Shown in pieces: positions 35,230 through 46,372 of a stretch of DNA of 64,000 bases (its first letter is position 1; every line of letters begins with the position of its first letter). The notes below the pieces were generated by a model. The model was given only the letters and a program-made list of their open reading frames with translations, was not told the DNA's origin and made no database searches. This DNA comes from Bradyrhizobium australiense. Its GTDB lineage: Bacteria > Pseudomonadota > Alphaproteobacteria > Rhizobiales > Xanthobacteraceae. Both the position numbers and the translations under genes were made by a program. Location of the stretch: contig NZ_JAAVLX010000005.1 in NCBI RefSeq assembly GCF_013114825.1, positions 186,001 to 250,000 on the forward strand, read 5' to 3'.

Positions 35230-36327
35230 TTAGGCCGCGCCGGCCTCGGGCTCGAGCTCGGTTTCCGTCACCGTGCGGTTGCGGCCGAGCCGCTTGGCTT
35301 GATAAAGCCCGCGGTCGCAGCGCTCGACCATGGCTTCCGCGGATTCGGCGAGGCGGAATTGGGCCACCCCGATTGAAACGGTGATGCTGCCGATTTCCTT
35401 GCCCGTCGCGCGACGCGTCAGGCGTGCTTCGGCGATGCGGCGGCGAATGCGCTCGGCGACGGCTGTGCAAGCCTGCAGATCGGCTCCCGGAAGCACCGCG
35501 ATCAATTCCTCGCCGCCGTAGCGGGCGGCGAGATCGACTTCGCGAACCCCTTCCTGCAAGACCTTGGCGACCAGCCGAAGCACCTGATCACCGACCTGAT
35601 GGCCATAATCGTCGTTGAATTTCTTGAAATGATCGATGTCTATGAGGAAGACGCTGAGCGGCTCGTCCTTTTCCATCGCCGCGATCTGGGCGAGGCGAAG
35701 AAATTCATCCATCGAGTGCCGGTTGGCGAGCCCGGTCAGCGCATCGGTGTTGGAGCGTTGCTCGGCCGCCTTGAGCGAGTCGCGGATGCTGTCGAGTTCC
35801 TCCGAGGTGGCGGCGAAGTTTGCCTCCAGCGTTGCGGCTCGCGCCGTCGCCTTTGACAATTCGTCCACCAGCTTCGCAATGATCGTTCGGGGATCGCTGG
35901 TGATAGCGGCTTCGGAGGACACTTCGCCGAGCGCCTTGATATGGGTGCGATTGTCGGTGACGGCGGCGTTGAGGAATTGCTGGGCAGTGGCGATCAGGCC
36001 GCTCAACTGATCGGGAAGGTCGCCCAGCGGGTCGACGCCAGACTGCGGCGCCACATAGGTAATATACAATTCGTGGTTGATAGCCGGGTCGAACTTGCGC
36101 CTGCCCGCGACCAGAATGTCGATCGTCTTTCGCAGCGCCAGCGAGCTGCCCAGGGAATATTCGAACCAAACGGCGAAATTGGTCGGAGTCGGAGGGACCG
36201 ATTGCTGCGACATCAACCGCATAGCCCGGTCGGCAATTGTCGTGGCGTATTCGACATCCATGTCGCCGATCGGCTGGCCTGCCATTTCTGATCCGGTGAT
36301 GCGTTTGGTAGGTCTGTTCCCTGGCAT
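35230..36327 (-). CDS. Diguanylate cyclase (GGDEF)
   Basis: A 365-residue cytoplasmic enzyme making cyclic di-GMP. Residues 1-165 are helical with no named domain (a possible alternative start lies at 36285). The C-terminal GGDEF domain (about 195-355) has the active GGEEL motif (AARYGGEELIAVLP) and an intact RxxD inhibitory site five residues before it (REVD), so it is probably active and feedback-inhibited. A CtrA-like site lies just upstream, and fliP follows in the same direction 1 kb away in reverse. A link to the motile/sessile switch is inferred. Confidence 0.93.
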   Translation of the reverse strand: MPGNRPTKRITGSEMAGQPIGDMDVEYATTIADRAMRLMSQQSVPPTPTNFAVWFEYSLGSSLALRKTIDILVAGRRKFDPAINHELYITYVAPQSGVDPLGDLPDQLSGLIATAQQFLNAAVTDNRTHIKALGEVSSEAAITSDPRTIIAKLVDELSKATARAATLEANFAATSEELDSIRDSLKAAEQRSNTDALTGLANRHSMDEFLRLAQIAAMEKDEPLSVFLIDIDHFKKFNDDYGHQVGDQVLRLVAKVLQEGVREVDLAARYGGEELIAVLPGADLQACTAVAERIRRRIAEARLTRRATGKEIGSITVSIGVAQFRLAESAEAMVERCDRGLYQAKRLGRNRTVTETELEPEAGAA

Positions 36328-36345
36328 CCATTGTGCACGAAGGAA

Positions 36346-36360
36346 CTAATCTCAGCTTAA
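36346..36360. promoter_or_regulatory. CtrA-like site upstream of the diguanylate cyclase
   Basis: CTAA-TCTCAGC-TTAA on the plus strand (TTAA-N7-TTAG on the minus), one mismatch from the CtrA box, 18 bp upstream of the annotated cyclase start. If the internal ATG at 36285 is used, the spacing to the gene is more usual. Confidence 0.35.
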
Positions 36361-36437
36361 ATTCCCTGGGAAACTCCGCAGCAAATACGTAATGAATGTT
36401 GACCTATTTGGTCGGGACCTCTGGAATCGGCCGTCAG

Positions 36438-37193
36438 CTAGCTGCCGCCGTAGCTCTGCACCAAGCTACCCGCCACCAGTGACCAGCCGTCCACCAGTAC
36501 GAAAAAGATTAACTTAAAAGGTAGCGACACCACGACCGGCGGCAGCATCATCATACCCATGGACATCAGCACGGATGCGACCACGAGATCGATGATCAGG
36601 AAAGGGAGGAACAGCAGGAAGCCGATTTCGAACGCGCGTTTCAATTCGGAGATCATGAAGGCCGGGACCAGAATCCGCAGCGACAGGTCTTCCGGCGTCG
36701 CCGGTGGCGGCTCGCCGGAAAGGTCCACGAACAGCTTTAGATCCTTTTCGCGGACATTCTTCTGCATGAAGCCGCGGAGCGGCACAGAGGCCTTTTGCAG
36801 CGCTTCCTCGACCCCGATCTGATTGGCGACTAGGGGCTTGATGCCGTCGTCATAGGATCTCTGCAGCACCGGGCCCATCACGAATGCGGTCAGGAACATC
36901 GCAAGCGCAATGATCACGGAGTTGGGCGGGGCGGTCGCGGTGCCCAGCGCGGTGCGCAGCAGCGACAGCACGACGACGATCCGCGTGAACGACGTCATCA
37001 TGATCAGGATCGAGGGCGCGATCGACAGCACCGTCAGCAGCGCGATCAACTGGATCGCGCGCTCGGTCACCCCGCCGCCGCCCTGGCCGAGATTGATGCT
37101 GATGTCCTGCGCCAGCGCCGGATCGGCGAGCGACCCGGCGACGGTCAGGATTAAGAAGAATAAAACTCTACGCGGAGAAGTCGCCGGCCTCAC
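36438..37193 (-). CDS. fliP: Flagellar export gate protein FliP
   Basis: A 251-residue polytopic protein of the type III export gate. Cleavable signal peptide (residues 1-28), a standard FliP core (LIALLTVLSIAPSILIMMTS followed by FTRIVVVLSLLRTALGT; PPNSVIIALAMFLTAFVMGP), and C-terminal helices (ELKRAFEIGFLLFLPFLIID). The GTG start overlaps the fliO stop (GTGA). Confidence 0.96.
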   Translation of the reverse strand: MRPATSPRRVLFFLILTVAGSLADPALAQDISINLGQGGGGVTERAIQLIALLTVLSIAPSILIMMTSFTRIVVVLSLLRTALGTATAPPNSVIIALAMFLTAFVMGPVLQRSYDDGIKPLVANQIGVEEALQKASVPLRGFMQKNVREKDLKLFVDLSGEPPPATPEDLSLRILVPAFMISELKRAFEIGFLLFLPFLIIDLVVASVLMSMGMMMLPPVVVSLPFKLIFFVLVDGWSLVAGSLVQSYGGS

Positions 37194-38203
37194 GAAGGGT
37201 TCTTCGGACGGCCCAGCAATGACGCCATCTCGTCTTCGAGATTTTCGAAGCCGCTCTTCTGCGGAGCGGGTGCAGGAGGCGTGGGGGCGGGAGACTCGCT
37301 GCGAGAATTAGAGTTACGGGGAGCGGGCGGCGTTTCCGGTGCAACCGGCGGTGCCACCGGCTCGGCCGGTCTGCGCAAGGCGGCTTCAAGCCGCTGCGCC
37401 ATCTCGGCGAGATTCTGGTCGGCGCTCGACGGCGCGGGGGCAGGCGGGGGCGGAGGTGCGGCGGCGCGCTCGGGTGCGCGAACCGGCGTCTCGCGGGCTA
37501 CAGGAGCCTCACGCACGGGCGGTACGTCGCGGACCGACGCTGCCTCGCGGATCGGCGGCGCCTCACGGACTGGCGGTGCCTCACGCGGTACCTTGGGCAA
37601 TTCGCGCTGGGGCCGCGGTATCAGCGGTTCGTTGCGGGTCAGGCGCGGCGGGGCCGGTTCGGGACGACCGCTGATCGATTCCGGCGCAAAGCCTGTCAAT
37701 GGATCGCTGCGACGCTCCGGCATCGGCGGCGGCGCGGGCCGGCGGAGATCGTCTGCGAAGGAGGGACGTGCGGGGCGCGGCGGCGGCTCCGGCATTTGCG
37801 GTTCGGCGTGCTCGAAGGCGTCCGTCGATCGCAAATCGGATCTTGCCGCCTCATCGCTCCAGGCCGTATCGGGAAGCGGCGCAATCCGCGGCGGCTGCTC
37901 GCCGACGGCCGGGCGCGGCGCCATCTGATCGCGATTGGGCATTGCGCGCACGATGTTGGGTTCGACCACGATGTCGCTCGGACCGCCGATCATCAGGAGA
38001 TGTTCGACATTGTCACGCCGTACCAGCACGAGACGCCGGCGGCCGTCCACGGCGGCGGCGTCGATCACGGCGAGCCGCGGCATCCGCCCGCGCTGGGTGT
38101 TGGCGCCGAGGCGGTTATTGGCGAAGCGGCGAACCAGCCATGCGGCCACGCCGATCAGCGCCAGAACGGCGATGAATGCGAAGAGGAATGTCAGTGTCTG
38201 CAT
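37190..38203 (-). CDS. fliO: FliO-like flagellar export protein with a long Pro/Arg tail
   Basis: A 337-residue protein. The N-terminal part is FliO-like: one membrane helix (residues 3-25), then RRLVLVRRDNVEHLLMIGGP followed by SDIVVEP (57-83). FliO is usually 100-150 residues, but here a 250-residue Pro/Arg/Ala-rich cytoplasmic tail follows, including a run of REAPP-type repeats at about 207-243. It overlaps fliP by four bases and helps FliP assembly in other bacteria. Confidence 0.85.
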   Translation of the reverse strand: MQTLTFLFAFIAVLALIGVAAWLVRRFANNRLGANTQRGRMPRLAVIDAAAVDGRRRLVLVRRDNVEHLLMIGGPSDIVVEPNIVRAMPNRDQMAPRPAVGEQPPRIAPLPDTAWSDEAARSDLRSTDAFEHAEPQMPEPPPRPARPSFADDLRRPAPPPMPERRSDPLTGFAPESISGRPEPAPPRLTRNEPLIPRPQRELPKVPREAPPVREAPPIREAASVRDVPPVREAPVARETPVRAPERAAAPPPPPAPAPSSADQNLAEMAQRLEAALRRPAEPVAPPVAPETPPAPRNSNSRSESPAPTPPAPAPQKSGFENLEDEMASLLGRPKNPS

Positions 38204-38278
38204 TCTTTAGTCCCCGGCCACGGGCCGTTCTCTTGATGCTGGCTTCGACGAGTGCGGTCTTAGGTCTTCCTGTCCAAG

Positions 38279-38297
38279 CATGTTCCCCGGGAACATG
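38279..38297. repeat. 19-bp inverted repeat
   Basis: CATGTTCCC-C-GGGAACATG, a perfect 9-bp palindrome around one base, 76 bp upstream of the fliO start. Could be an operator or part of a dispersed repeat. Confidence 0.5.
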
Positions 38298-38559
38298 ATT
38301 CCCGCCACCCAGATCATGCTCCGGAAGCGATCCGCAGACGGCGAATCACGCCCGAGATCAGCCTTATTTCTTAATTCCCCGCGGCGAACGCCGCCGCCCC
38401 GTTAATTAATAGACCAAGAATCGTTTGAGCCAAAACGACTTCTGAGCGCCCTAAGCCGCGTTGGTGGCTGCTGGTTAACGCAGTTTTCGTGGCGAAAATG
38501 CGCTCGTTTCGTCGCAGCAGCCGGACATTTGCCGATCTCCGAGGTCGCCGCGAGCGATT

Positions 38560-38574
38560 TTAACCAGCCGTTAA
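38560..38574. promoter_or_regulatory. CtrA box upstream of flgB
   Basis: Exact TTAA-CCAGCCG-TTAA, with the second half reading TTAACCAT, 65 bp before the flgB ATG. It likely drives the flgB-flgC-fliE-fliQ-fliR-flhB operon. Confidence 0.6.
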
Positions 38575-38639
38575 CCATACACCGGGCAAATTCTGCCTAC
38601 CTCGGGGCGTCTGCCAAGAGGTTAACGGGGAACAGCTCG

Positions 38640-39050
38640 ATGGCCATCAATGATCTTCCGATCCTGTCGGCGCTGCGTACCAAGATGCAGTGGCACCAGG
38701 AACGCCAGCGCGTGCTCGCCGAAAACGTATCCAATGCCAACACCCCGAATTTCAGGCCGAGCGACCTTGTCGAGCCGAAGTTCGCCAACAACGGCGCGAA
38801 TATCGGCGGCGCGATAGACTCCCTCACCATGATGCGCACCAGCGCCACCCATATCGGCGTCTCCGGTGGTGGGCAGAGCTTCAGGGGTGACGGCGGCAGG
38901 AGCGGCTTCTTGACCAAGCCTGCCGGCAACTCGGTCAATCTGGAAGACCAGATGCTGAAGGTCTCGGCCAACCAGATGGATTACGCGGCGGCCACTTCGC
39001 TCTACACCCGCAGCCTCGGCCTGCTGAAAACCGCGATCGGAAAGCGCTGA
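38640..39050 (+). CDS. flgB: Proximal rod protein FlgB
   Basis: A 136-residue rod protein. The ATG at 38640 gives MAINDLPILSALRTKMQWHQ, followed by the rod motif VLAENVSNANTPNFRPSDL. The C-terminal rod helix is DQMLKVSANQMDYAAATSLY. An upstream in-frame extension (from 38529) runs through the CtrA box and is not coding. First gene of a six-gene export/rod operon. Confidence 0.94.
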   Translation: MAINDLPILSALRTKMQWHQERQRVLAENVSNANTPNFRPSDLVEPKFANNGANIGGAIDSLTMMRTSATHIGVSGGGQSFRGDGGRSGFLTKPAGNSVNLEDQMLKVSANQMDYAAATSLYTRSLGLLKTAIGKR

Positions 39051-39076
39051 CGCGCCCCGATTAGGAGGACCGAATC

Positions 39077-39502
39077 ATGGCAGATGATGGAAGCGATTTC
39101 GCCCGCTCGATGAGCATCGCGACCTCCGGCCTGCGCGCGCAGGCGGGGCGGATGCGGGTGATCTCGGAAAACATCGCCAATGCGGACTCGACCGCGCCGA
39201 GCGCAGGCGGCGATCCCTACCGCCGCAAGGTGCCGACATTTTCGTCGGTGCTCGACCGCACGCTCGACGCCCGGGTGGTGACGCTCGGCAAGATCAGGGC
39301 CGACCAGTCGGCGTTTCGCGTCAAGAACGAGCCGAGCAATCCGGCAGCGGACGCCGCCGGTAACGTCAAATATCCGAACGTCAACCCGCTGGTCGAAATG
39401 ACCGACATGCGCGAGGCGCAGCGGTCCTATGAGGCCAACCTCAACATCATCAGCGCCACGCGCCGCATGATTCAACGCACCCTCGACATCCTCAAGGCCT
39501 GA
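39077..39502 (+). CDS. flgC: Proximal rod protein FlgC
   Basis: A 141-residue rod protein with the N-terminal motif SMSIATSGLRAQAGRMRVIS followed by ENIANADSTAP, and the C-terminal NPLVEMTDMREAQRSYEANL. TTAGGAGGACC precedes the ATG, a strong ribosome site. It lies between flgB and fliE. Confidence 0.96.
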   Translation: MADDGSDFARSMSIATSGLRAQAGRMRVISENIANADSTAPSAGGDPYRRKVPTFSSVLDRTLDARVVTLGKIRADQSAFRVKNEPSNPAADAAGNVKYPNVNPLVEMTDMREAQRSYEANLNIISATRRMIQRTLDILKA

Positions 39503-39518
39503 ACAGGAACCATAGAAA

Positions 39519-39830
39519 ATGGCTTCACCGACCGTTGCAGCAAACGCCTACGCCGCGCTTTCGCGCATCATGGAATCCGGCGGCGCAGAGAAGGGCAGCC
39601 AGTCCACCGGCGGCCCGTCCTTCAGCGCACTACTCAAGGACGCGGTGGGAAGCGTGCTGGACGCCGGCAAGAAATCCGACGCCCAGACCATGGCGATGAC
39701 TGCGGGCAAAGCTAACGTCATGGATGTGGTGACGGCGGTCGCGGAAACCGACGTCGCAGTCTCGACGCTGGTATCGGTGCGAGACCGGGTGATCCAGTCC
39801 TACGAAGATATCATGAAGATGCCGATCTGA
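39519..39830 (+). CDS. fliE: MS-ring/rod junction protein FliE
   Basis: A 103-residue FliE with SFSALLKDAVGSVLDAGKKS, the Ala/Val-rich helix NVMDVVTAVAETDVAVSTLV and the C-terminal VRDRVIQSYEDIMKMPI typical of the family. It joins the MS ring to the rod and is exported by the type III system. A dispersed repeat separates it from fliQ. Confidence 0.95.
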   Translation: MASPTVAANAYAALSRIMESGGAEKGSQSTGGPSFSALLKDAVGSVLDAGKKSDAQTMAMTAGKANVMDVVTAVAETDVAVSTLVSVRDRVIQSYEDIMKMPI

Positions 39831-39863
39831 CGTCGCTTGGGAATCATCCCGGAGCGGTAGTTT

Positions 39864-39941
39864 CGTCATTGCGAGCGCAGTGAGCAATTCATCGAGCGCA
39901 GAAAGATGGATTGCTTCGTCGCTTCGCTCCTCCCAATGACA
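39864..39941. repeat. Dispersed palindromic repeat between fliE and fliQ
   Basis: An imperfect inverted repeat with ends GTCATTG / CAATGAC; the right half reads GGATTGCTTCGTCGCTTCGC. This sequence type is very common between genes in Bradyrhizobium and Rhodopseudomonas (from memory). It sits inside an operon and may attenuate or process the transcript. Confidence 0.75.
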
Positions 39942-39969
39942 GTCGAAAGTTCGAACAAGGAAGCTTGCA

Positions 39970-40233
39970 ATGACCGGTGCTGAAACCCTCGACGTGGCGC
40001 GTGATGCGATCTGGACCATCGTGGTGGTGTCGTCGCCCTTGATGGTGATTGGACTGGTGGTCGGCGTCGTGGTGTCGCTGTTCCAGGCGCTGACCCAGAT
40101 CCAGGAACAGACGCTGATCTTCGTACCGAAGATTCTCGCGATCTTCGTCACGCTGCTGCTTGCCCTGCCGTTCATGGCCGATTCGCTGCACGGTCACATG
40201 ATGCGGATATCGTCGCGAATCATAGGCGGTTGA
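39970..40233 (+). CDS. fliQ: Flagellar export gate protein FliQ
   Basis: An 87-residue protein with two membrane helices (about 17-38 and 53-75), the full FliQ length: PLMVIGLVVGVVVSLFQALT followed by QIQEQTLIFVPKI. AAGGAAG precedes the ATG. Followed by fliR after 14 bp. Confidence 0.96.
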   Translation: MTGAETLDVARDAIWTIVVVSSPLMVIGLVVGVVVSLFQALTQIQEQTLIFVPKILAIFVTLLLALPFMADSLHGHMMRISSRIIGG

Positions 40234-40247
40234 TGCATTGTGAATAA

Positions 40248-41018
40248 ATGCGCGTCGACATATCGCTGCTGCCGGCCCTTGCCGCCACCTTCATGCTGGT
40301 GTTCGCCCGCGTGGGCGCCATGGTGATGCTGTTGCCGGGGTTTGGCGAGAGCAATATCCCGGTACGCATCAAGCTCGCGATCGCGCTGCTGTTGACGTTG
40401 ATCATCCTGCCGCTGCACCGCACCGCCTACCAGGTCGACCTGACCTCGATGACCGCGCTCGGGGTGCTGCTGGTGCACGAGATTGCGATCGGCATCGTGC
40501 TCGGCGCCACGGCGCGCGTGACGCTGGCGGCGCTTGCGGTGGCGGGCTCGGTAATCGCCCAGCAGCTCGGCCTCGGTTTCGTTACTGCCGTCGATCCGAC
40601 GCAAGGGCAGCAGGGTGTGCTGATCGGCAATTTCCTCTCCATGCTCGGCATGACGCTGCTGTTTGCCACCGACACCCATCACCTCGTCATCGCGGCGCTG
40701 AACGAGAGTTACCGGATCTTCTCGCCGGGCGAGCTGATGCCGAGCGGCGATGTGGCCGCGCTTGCCGCGCGTGCCTTCGCGACCGCATTCAAGATCGGCA
40801 TACAGCTCTCCGCGCCTTTCCTGGTGTTCGGCCTCGTCTTCAATATCGGCCTTGGCGTGCTGGCGCGGCTGATGCCGGCGATGCAGGTCTATTTCGTCGG
40901 CGTGCCGCTGTCGATCATGGTGGGCTTTCTGATCTTCGCCCTCGTGCTTGCCGGAATGATGGCGACTTATCTCAATTACTTCATCGGCGTGATGCACGAG
41001 TTGACGCCGCTGAAATGA
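40248..41018 (+). CDS. fliR: Flagellar export gate protein FliR
   Basis: A 256-residue polytopic protein with about six membrane helices and the conserved FARVGAMVMLLPGFGESNIP, RVTLAALAVAGSVIAQQLGL and PTQGQQGVLIGNFLSMLG. Forms the export gate with FliP and FliQ. 10 bp before flhB. Confidence 0.96.
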   Translation: MRVDISLLPALAATFMLVFARVGAMVMLLPGFGESNIPVRIKLAIALLLTLIILPLHRTAYQVDLTSMTALGVLLVHEIAIGIVLGATARVTLAALAVAGSVIAQQLGLGFVTAVDPTQGQQGVLIGNFLSMLGMTLLFATDTHHLVIAALNESYRIFSPGELMPSGDVAALAARAFATAFKIGIQLSAPFLVFGLVFNIGLGVLARLMPAMQVYFVGVPLSIMVGFLIFALVLAGMMATYLNYFIGVMHELTPLK

Positions 41019-41028
41019 GGAGGCCAGG

Positions 41029-42102
41029 GTGGCCGACGATACCGACGACAAAACAGAAGACCCTACGCAAAAACGTCTCGACGATGCGCTTGCCAAGGGC
41101 GACGTCGCCAAGAGCCAGGAGGTCAACACTTGGTTCATCATCGCGGGCGGCACGCTGATATTATCGGCATTCTCGGGATCGATCGGCGGCGGCATTCTGA
41201 TGCCGCTGCGCAACCTGATCGCCAATGCGGGCCAGCTTCGCACCGATGGCGCGGCGCTGCTCGCGCTCGGCAACACGCTCGGCTATGCCGTGCTCGGCGT
41301 GATCGGCGTGCCGTTGCTGATGCTGGCGCTTGCCGCGATCGCCGGCAACATGATCCAGCACCGGCTGGTGTGGTCGTCGGAATCGCTGAAACCGAAGTTC
41401 AGCAAGATATCGCCCGGCGCGGGACTGAAGCGCATCTTCGGCAAGCAGGCGGTGGCGAATTTCGCCAAGGGCCTGTTCAAGCTGATTGCGCTCGGCTCGG
41501 TCATGATGGCAGTGCTTTGGCCCGAGCGTCATCGGCTGGAATCGTTCCTGATGTTCGATCCTTCGGCGATCCTCGATGTTACCACCAATCTGACACTGCA
41601 GTTGATGGGCGCGGTGGTGGCGATGTTGGCGGCCGTCGCGATCGCCGATTACTTCTTCCAGTACCGGCAATGGTACCAGCGGCAGAAGATGTCGCTGCAG
41701 GAGATCAAGGACGAGTTCAAGCAGTCCGAAGGTGACCCCCACATCAAGGGCCGTATCCGGCAGTTGCGGGTGCAGCGAATGAAGAAGCGCATGATGGCCG
41801 CCGTTCCCAAGGCCAGCGTTGTTATCACCAACCCGACCCACTATTCGGTGGCGCTGTCCTACGATCGCGGCATGTCGGCGCCGGTCTGCGTCGCCAAGGG
41901 CGTCGACAATATCGCGTTCAAGATCCGGGAAATCGCCAAGAAGCACGACATTCCGATCGTGGAGAACGTGCCGCTAGCGCGCGCGCTCTATGCCACCGTC
42001 GATATCGACGAGGAGATTCCGGTCGAGCACTATCACGCGGTGGCCGAGATCATCGGCTACGTCATGGGTCTGAAGCGCGGGCTTGCCGCCCGGAGAATGT
42101 GA
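41029..42102 (+). CDS. flhB: Export specificity switch protein FlhB
   Basis: A 357-residue export gate protein with a GTG start preceded by GAGGAGG. N-terminal DKTEDPTQKRLDDALAKGDV, four membrane helices to about residue 210, then a cytoplasmic domain with the autocleavage motif NPTH at residues 268-271. Cleavage there switches export from rod/hook to filament proteins. Intact, last gene of the operon. Confidence 0.97.
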   Translation: MADDTDDKTEDPTQKRLDDALAKGDVAKSQEVNTWFIIAGGTLILSAFSGSIGGGILMPLRNLIANAGQLRTDGAALLALGNTLGYAVLGVIGVPLLMLALAAIAGNMIQHRLVWSSESLKPKFSKISPGAGLKRIFGKQAVANFAKGLFKLIALGSVMMAVLWPERHRLESFLMFDPSAILDVTTNLTLQLMGAVVAMLAAVAIADYFFQYRQWYQRQKMSLQEIKDEFKQSEGDPHIKGRIRQLRVQRMKKRMMAAVPKASVVITNPTHYSVALSYDRGMSAPVCVAKGVDNIAFKIREIAKKHDIPIVENVPLARALYATVDIDEEIPVEHYHAVAEIIGYVMGLKRGLAARRM

Positions 42103-42249
42103 AGGGAACCGCTGGAAACTGCCTTGAAATGCCTTCAACCTGTCAAATAACCGCCTGATGGACTTGCGCTTGCCGGTCCGATTCAGGCACTCAGGAGCGG
42201 CGCGCGGACCAGCGCGTCACCTCCTTGCCGACGGGCAGTGCCTTTTCAG

Positions 42250-44814
<2,565 letters not shown>

Positions 44815-44822
44815 GCTTCGGA

Positions 44823-44843
44823 CCCGGACAGGCAATGTCCGGG
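44823..44843 (+). terminator. Hairpin after cckA
   Basis: CCCGGACA / TGTCCGGG stem with a five-base loop nine bases after the cckA stop. No T tract, so a weak or structural element. Confidence 0.4.
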
Positions 44844-45070
44844 AGCGCAACGCACGGGGCTTGTCGTGCTCGCGCCGGTGGAACGGCATGTTCTGCCGGG
44901 CGGCGGGAGAAGGTGCCTGCCAGGCCCTGAAATGACCGCTAACTCCTGCCAAATCGTCACATCCCCGCGACTGAGGGCCGCAGCTGCGGTTCCCGATATT
45001 GGCTTCACTTTTAGGCAGCCGTGCCCATGTTAGGGGCGCTTCCCCAATCCTGGGAACTGAGGAAAAACAC

Positions 45071-46057
45071 ATGAGTTTCTCGCAAGGCACGCGCGGAATT
45101 ATTCGAGCGCTGGCGATCGTCCTGTCCGTGGCGCTCCCGTTGGCGGTCGCGGTCTCGGAGGCTGACGCCCGCGTCGGCGGCGGTGGCAGCTCGGGTTCGC
45201 GGGGATCGCGAACCTTTTCGGCGCCCCCAAGCACGACCACGGCGCCGGGCACGGCGCAGCCCATGAACCGTACCTTTACCCAGCCGAGCAACCCCGGCGT
45301 AGGTGCGCCGGCGGCCGGCGCGGCCAGCAAGGGCGGCTTCTTCAATCGGCCCGGAATGGGCATGCTCGGTGGCCTCGCCGCCGGCTTCCTCGGCGCCGGC
45401 CTGCTCGGAATGCTGTTCGGCGGCGGTTTGTTCTCCGGCCTCGGCGGCCTGTCGTCGATCATCGGCCTGCTGCTGCAGGTCGCCCTGATCGTCATCGTGG
45501 TGCGGCTGGCGATGTCGTGGTGGCAACGCCGCCACACGCCGGCCTCCGCTTATGCCGCCGGACCTGCCGCGAGCGGACCGGCCGAAGGCCCCGGCGCCCA
45601 GACCAGCTTCCGCTCGGGGCTGGGCGGCTTCGGGCTCGGATCGAGCCAGCCGGCGCTGGAAATCCAGCCGGCCGACTATGAAGCGTTCGAGCGGCTGCTC
45701 GGCGAGATCCAGGCCGCCTGGTCGAACGAGGACGTCGCCAAGCTGCATACGCTGGCGACGCCCGAGATGGTGTCCTACTTCTCGAAGGATCTCGAGGAGA
45801 ACAAGGCCCGCAACGACGTCAACAAGGTGACCGACGTCAAGCTGCTGCAGGGCGACCTCGCGGAAGCCTGGCGCGAAGGCGAAACCGATTACGCCAGTGT
45901 GGCGATGCGGTTCTCGCTGGTCGACAAGACCCTGGAGCGCACCACTGGCCGTCTGGTCGCGGGCAGCGAAGCCCCGATCGAGGCCACCGAGGTCTGGACC
46001 TTCGCCCGCCGCCGCGGCGGCGATTGGGAACTCTCGGCGATCCAGCAGACGAGCTGA
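45071..46057 (+). CDS. Exported or membrane Tim44-like domain protein
   Basis: A 328-residue protein. Signal-like segment (residues 13-34), a Gly/Ser/Thr-rich linker, a Gly-rich hydrophobic region (about 97-150) with one or two membrane helices, then a Tim44-like domain (about 195-328): ADYEAFERLLGEIQAAWSNE followed by DVAKLHTLATPEMVSYF, ending TEVWTFARRRGGDWELSAIQ. Bacterial Tim44-like proteins (TimA and relatives) are membrane-associated and poorly understood. GAGGAAAA precedes the ATG; a strong terminator follows. Confidence 0.88.
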   Translation: MSFSQGTRGIIRALAIVLSVALPLAVAVSEADARVGGGGSSGSRGSRTFSAPPSTTTAPGTAQPMNRTFTQPSNPGVGAPAAGAASKGGFFNRPGMGMLGGLAAGFLGAGLLGMLFGGGLFSGLGGLSSIIGLLLQVALIVIVVRLAMSWWQRRHTPASAYAAGPAASGPAEGPGAQTSFRSGLGGFGLGSSQPALEIQPADYEAFERLLGEIQAAWSNEDVAKLHTLATPEMVSYFSKDLEENKARNDVNKVTDVKLLQGDLAEAWREGETDYASVAMRFSLVDKTLERTTGRLVAGSEAPIEATEVWTFARRRGGDWELSAIQQTS

Positions 46058-46076
46058 TTGTTCATACGTGATGACG

Positions 46077-46113
46077 AAGGCGCTGCGGTTCGTTCCGCAG
46101 CGCCTTTTTCTTT
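46077..46113 (+). terminator. Rho-independent terminator after the Tim44-like gene
   Basis: AAGGCGCTGCGG / CCGCAGCGCCTT, a perfect 12-bp stem with a six-base loop followed by TTTCTTTG. Confidence 0.92.
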
Positions 46114-46147
46114 GTTCGCAGATAGGCACGTGTTTTCGTGGGTAGCA

Positions 46148-46262
46148 CGTGTCCCGGACGCGGTGCTGCGTTCCTCACGCTGCACCGCATAGCCGGGACC
46201 TCGTGGGTCTGGGTCCCCGGCTCTGCGCCGCGTCACTCCGTGCCGCGCCGCTCCGGGACACG
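46148..46262. repeat. Dispersed palindromic repeat
   Basis: A 115-bp element with perfect 11-bp inverted ends (CGTGTCCCGGA / TCCGGGACACG) and a GC-rich interior. Resembles Bradyrhizobium intergenic repeats. Confidence 0.65.
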
Positions 46263-46372
46263 AGAAGCGTTCCTCGGTTCATTCATTTCACGATGAGGTC
46301 ACCGGAATCGGAATAACGGCTGGCGCGTTGGGTTGATGACAACGAGCCAAAAACCAAAGGGAGAAAACCCAG

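Larger units (their letters stand above)
38204..38639. other. Divergent fliO / flgB promoter region
   Basis: A 436-bp region with no gene. It includes a 9-bp inverted repeat CATGTTCCC/GGGAACATG (38279-38297) followed by CATGCTCCGGAAGCG, resembling a dispersed Bradyrhizobium intergenic element. The right part is AT-rich and contains the flgB CtrA box. GTTAATTAATAG near 38400 is another AT-rich patch. Confidence 0.6.
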
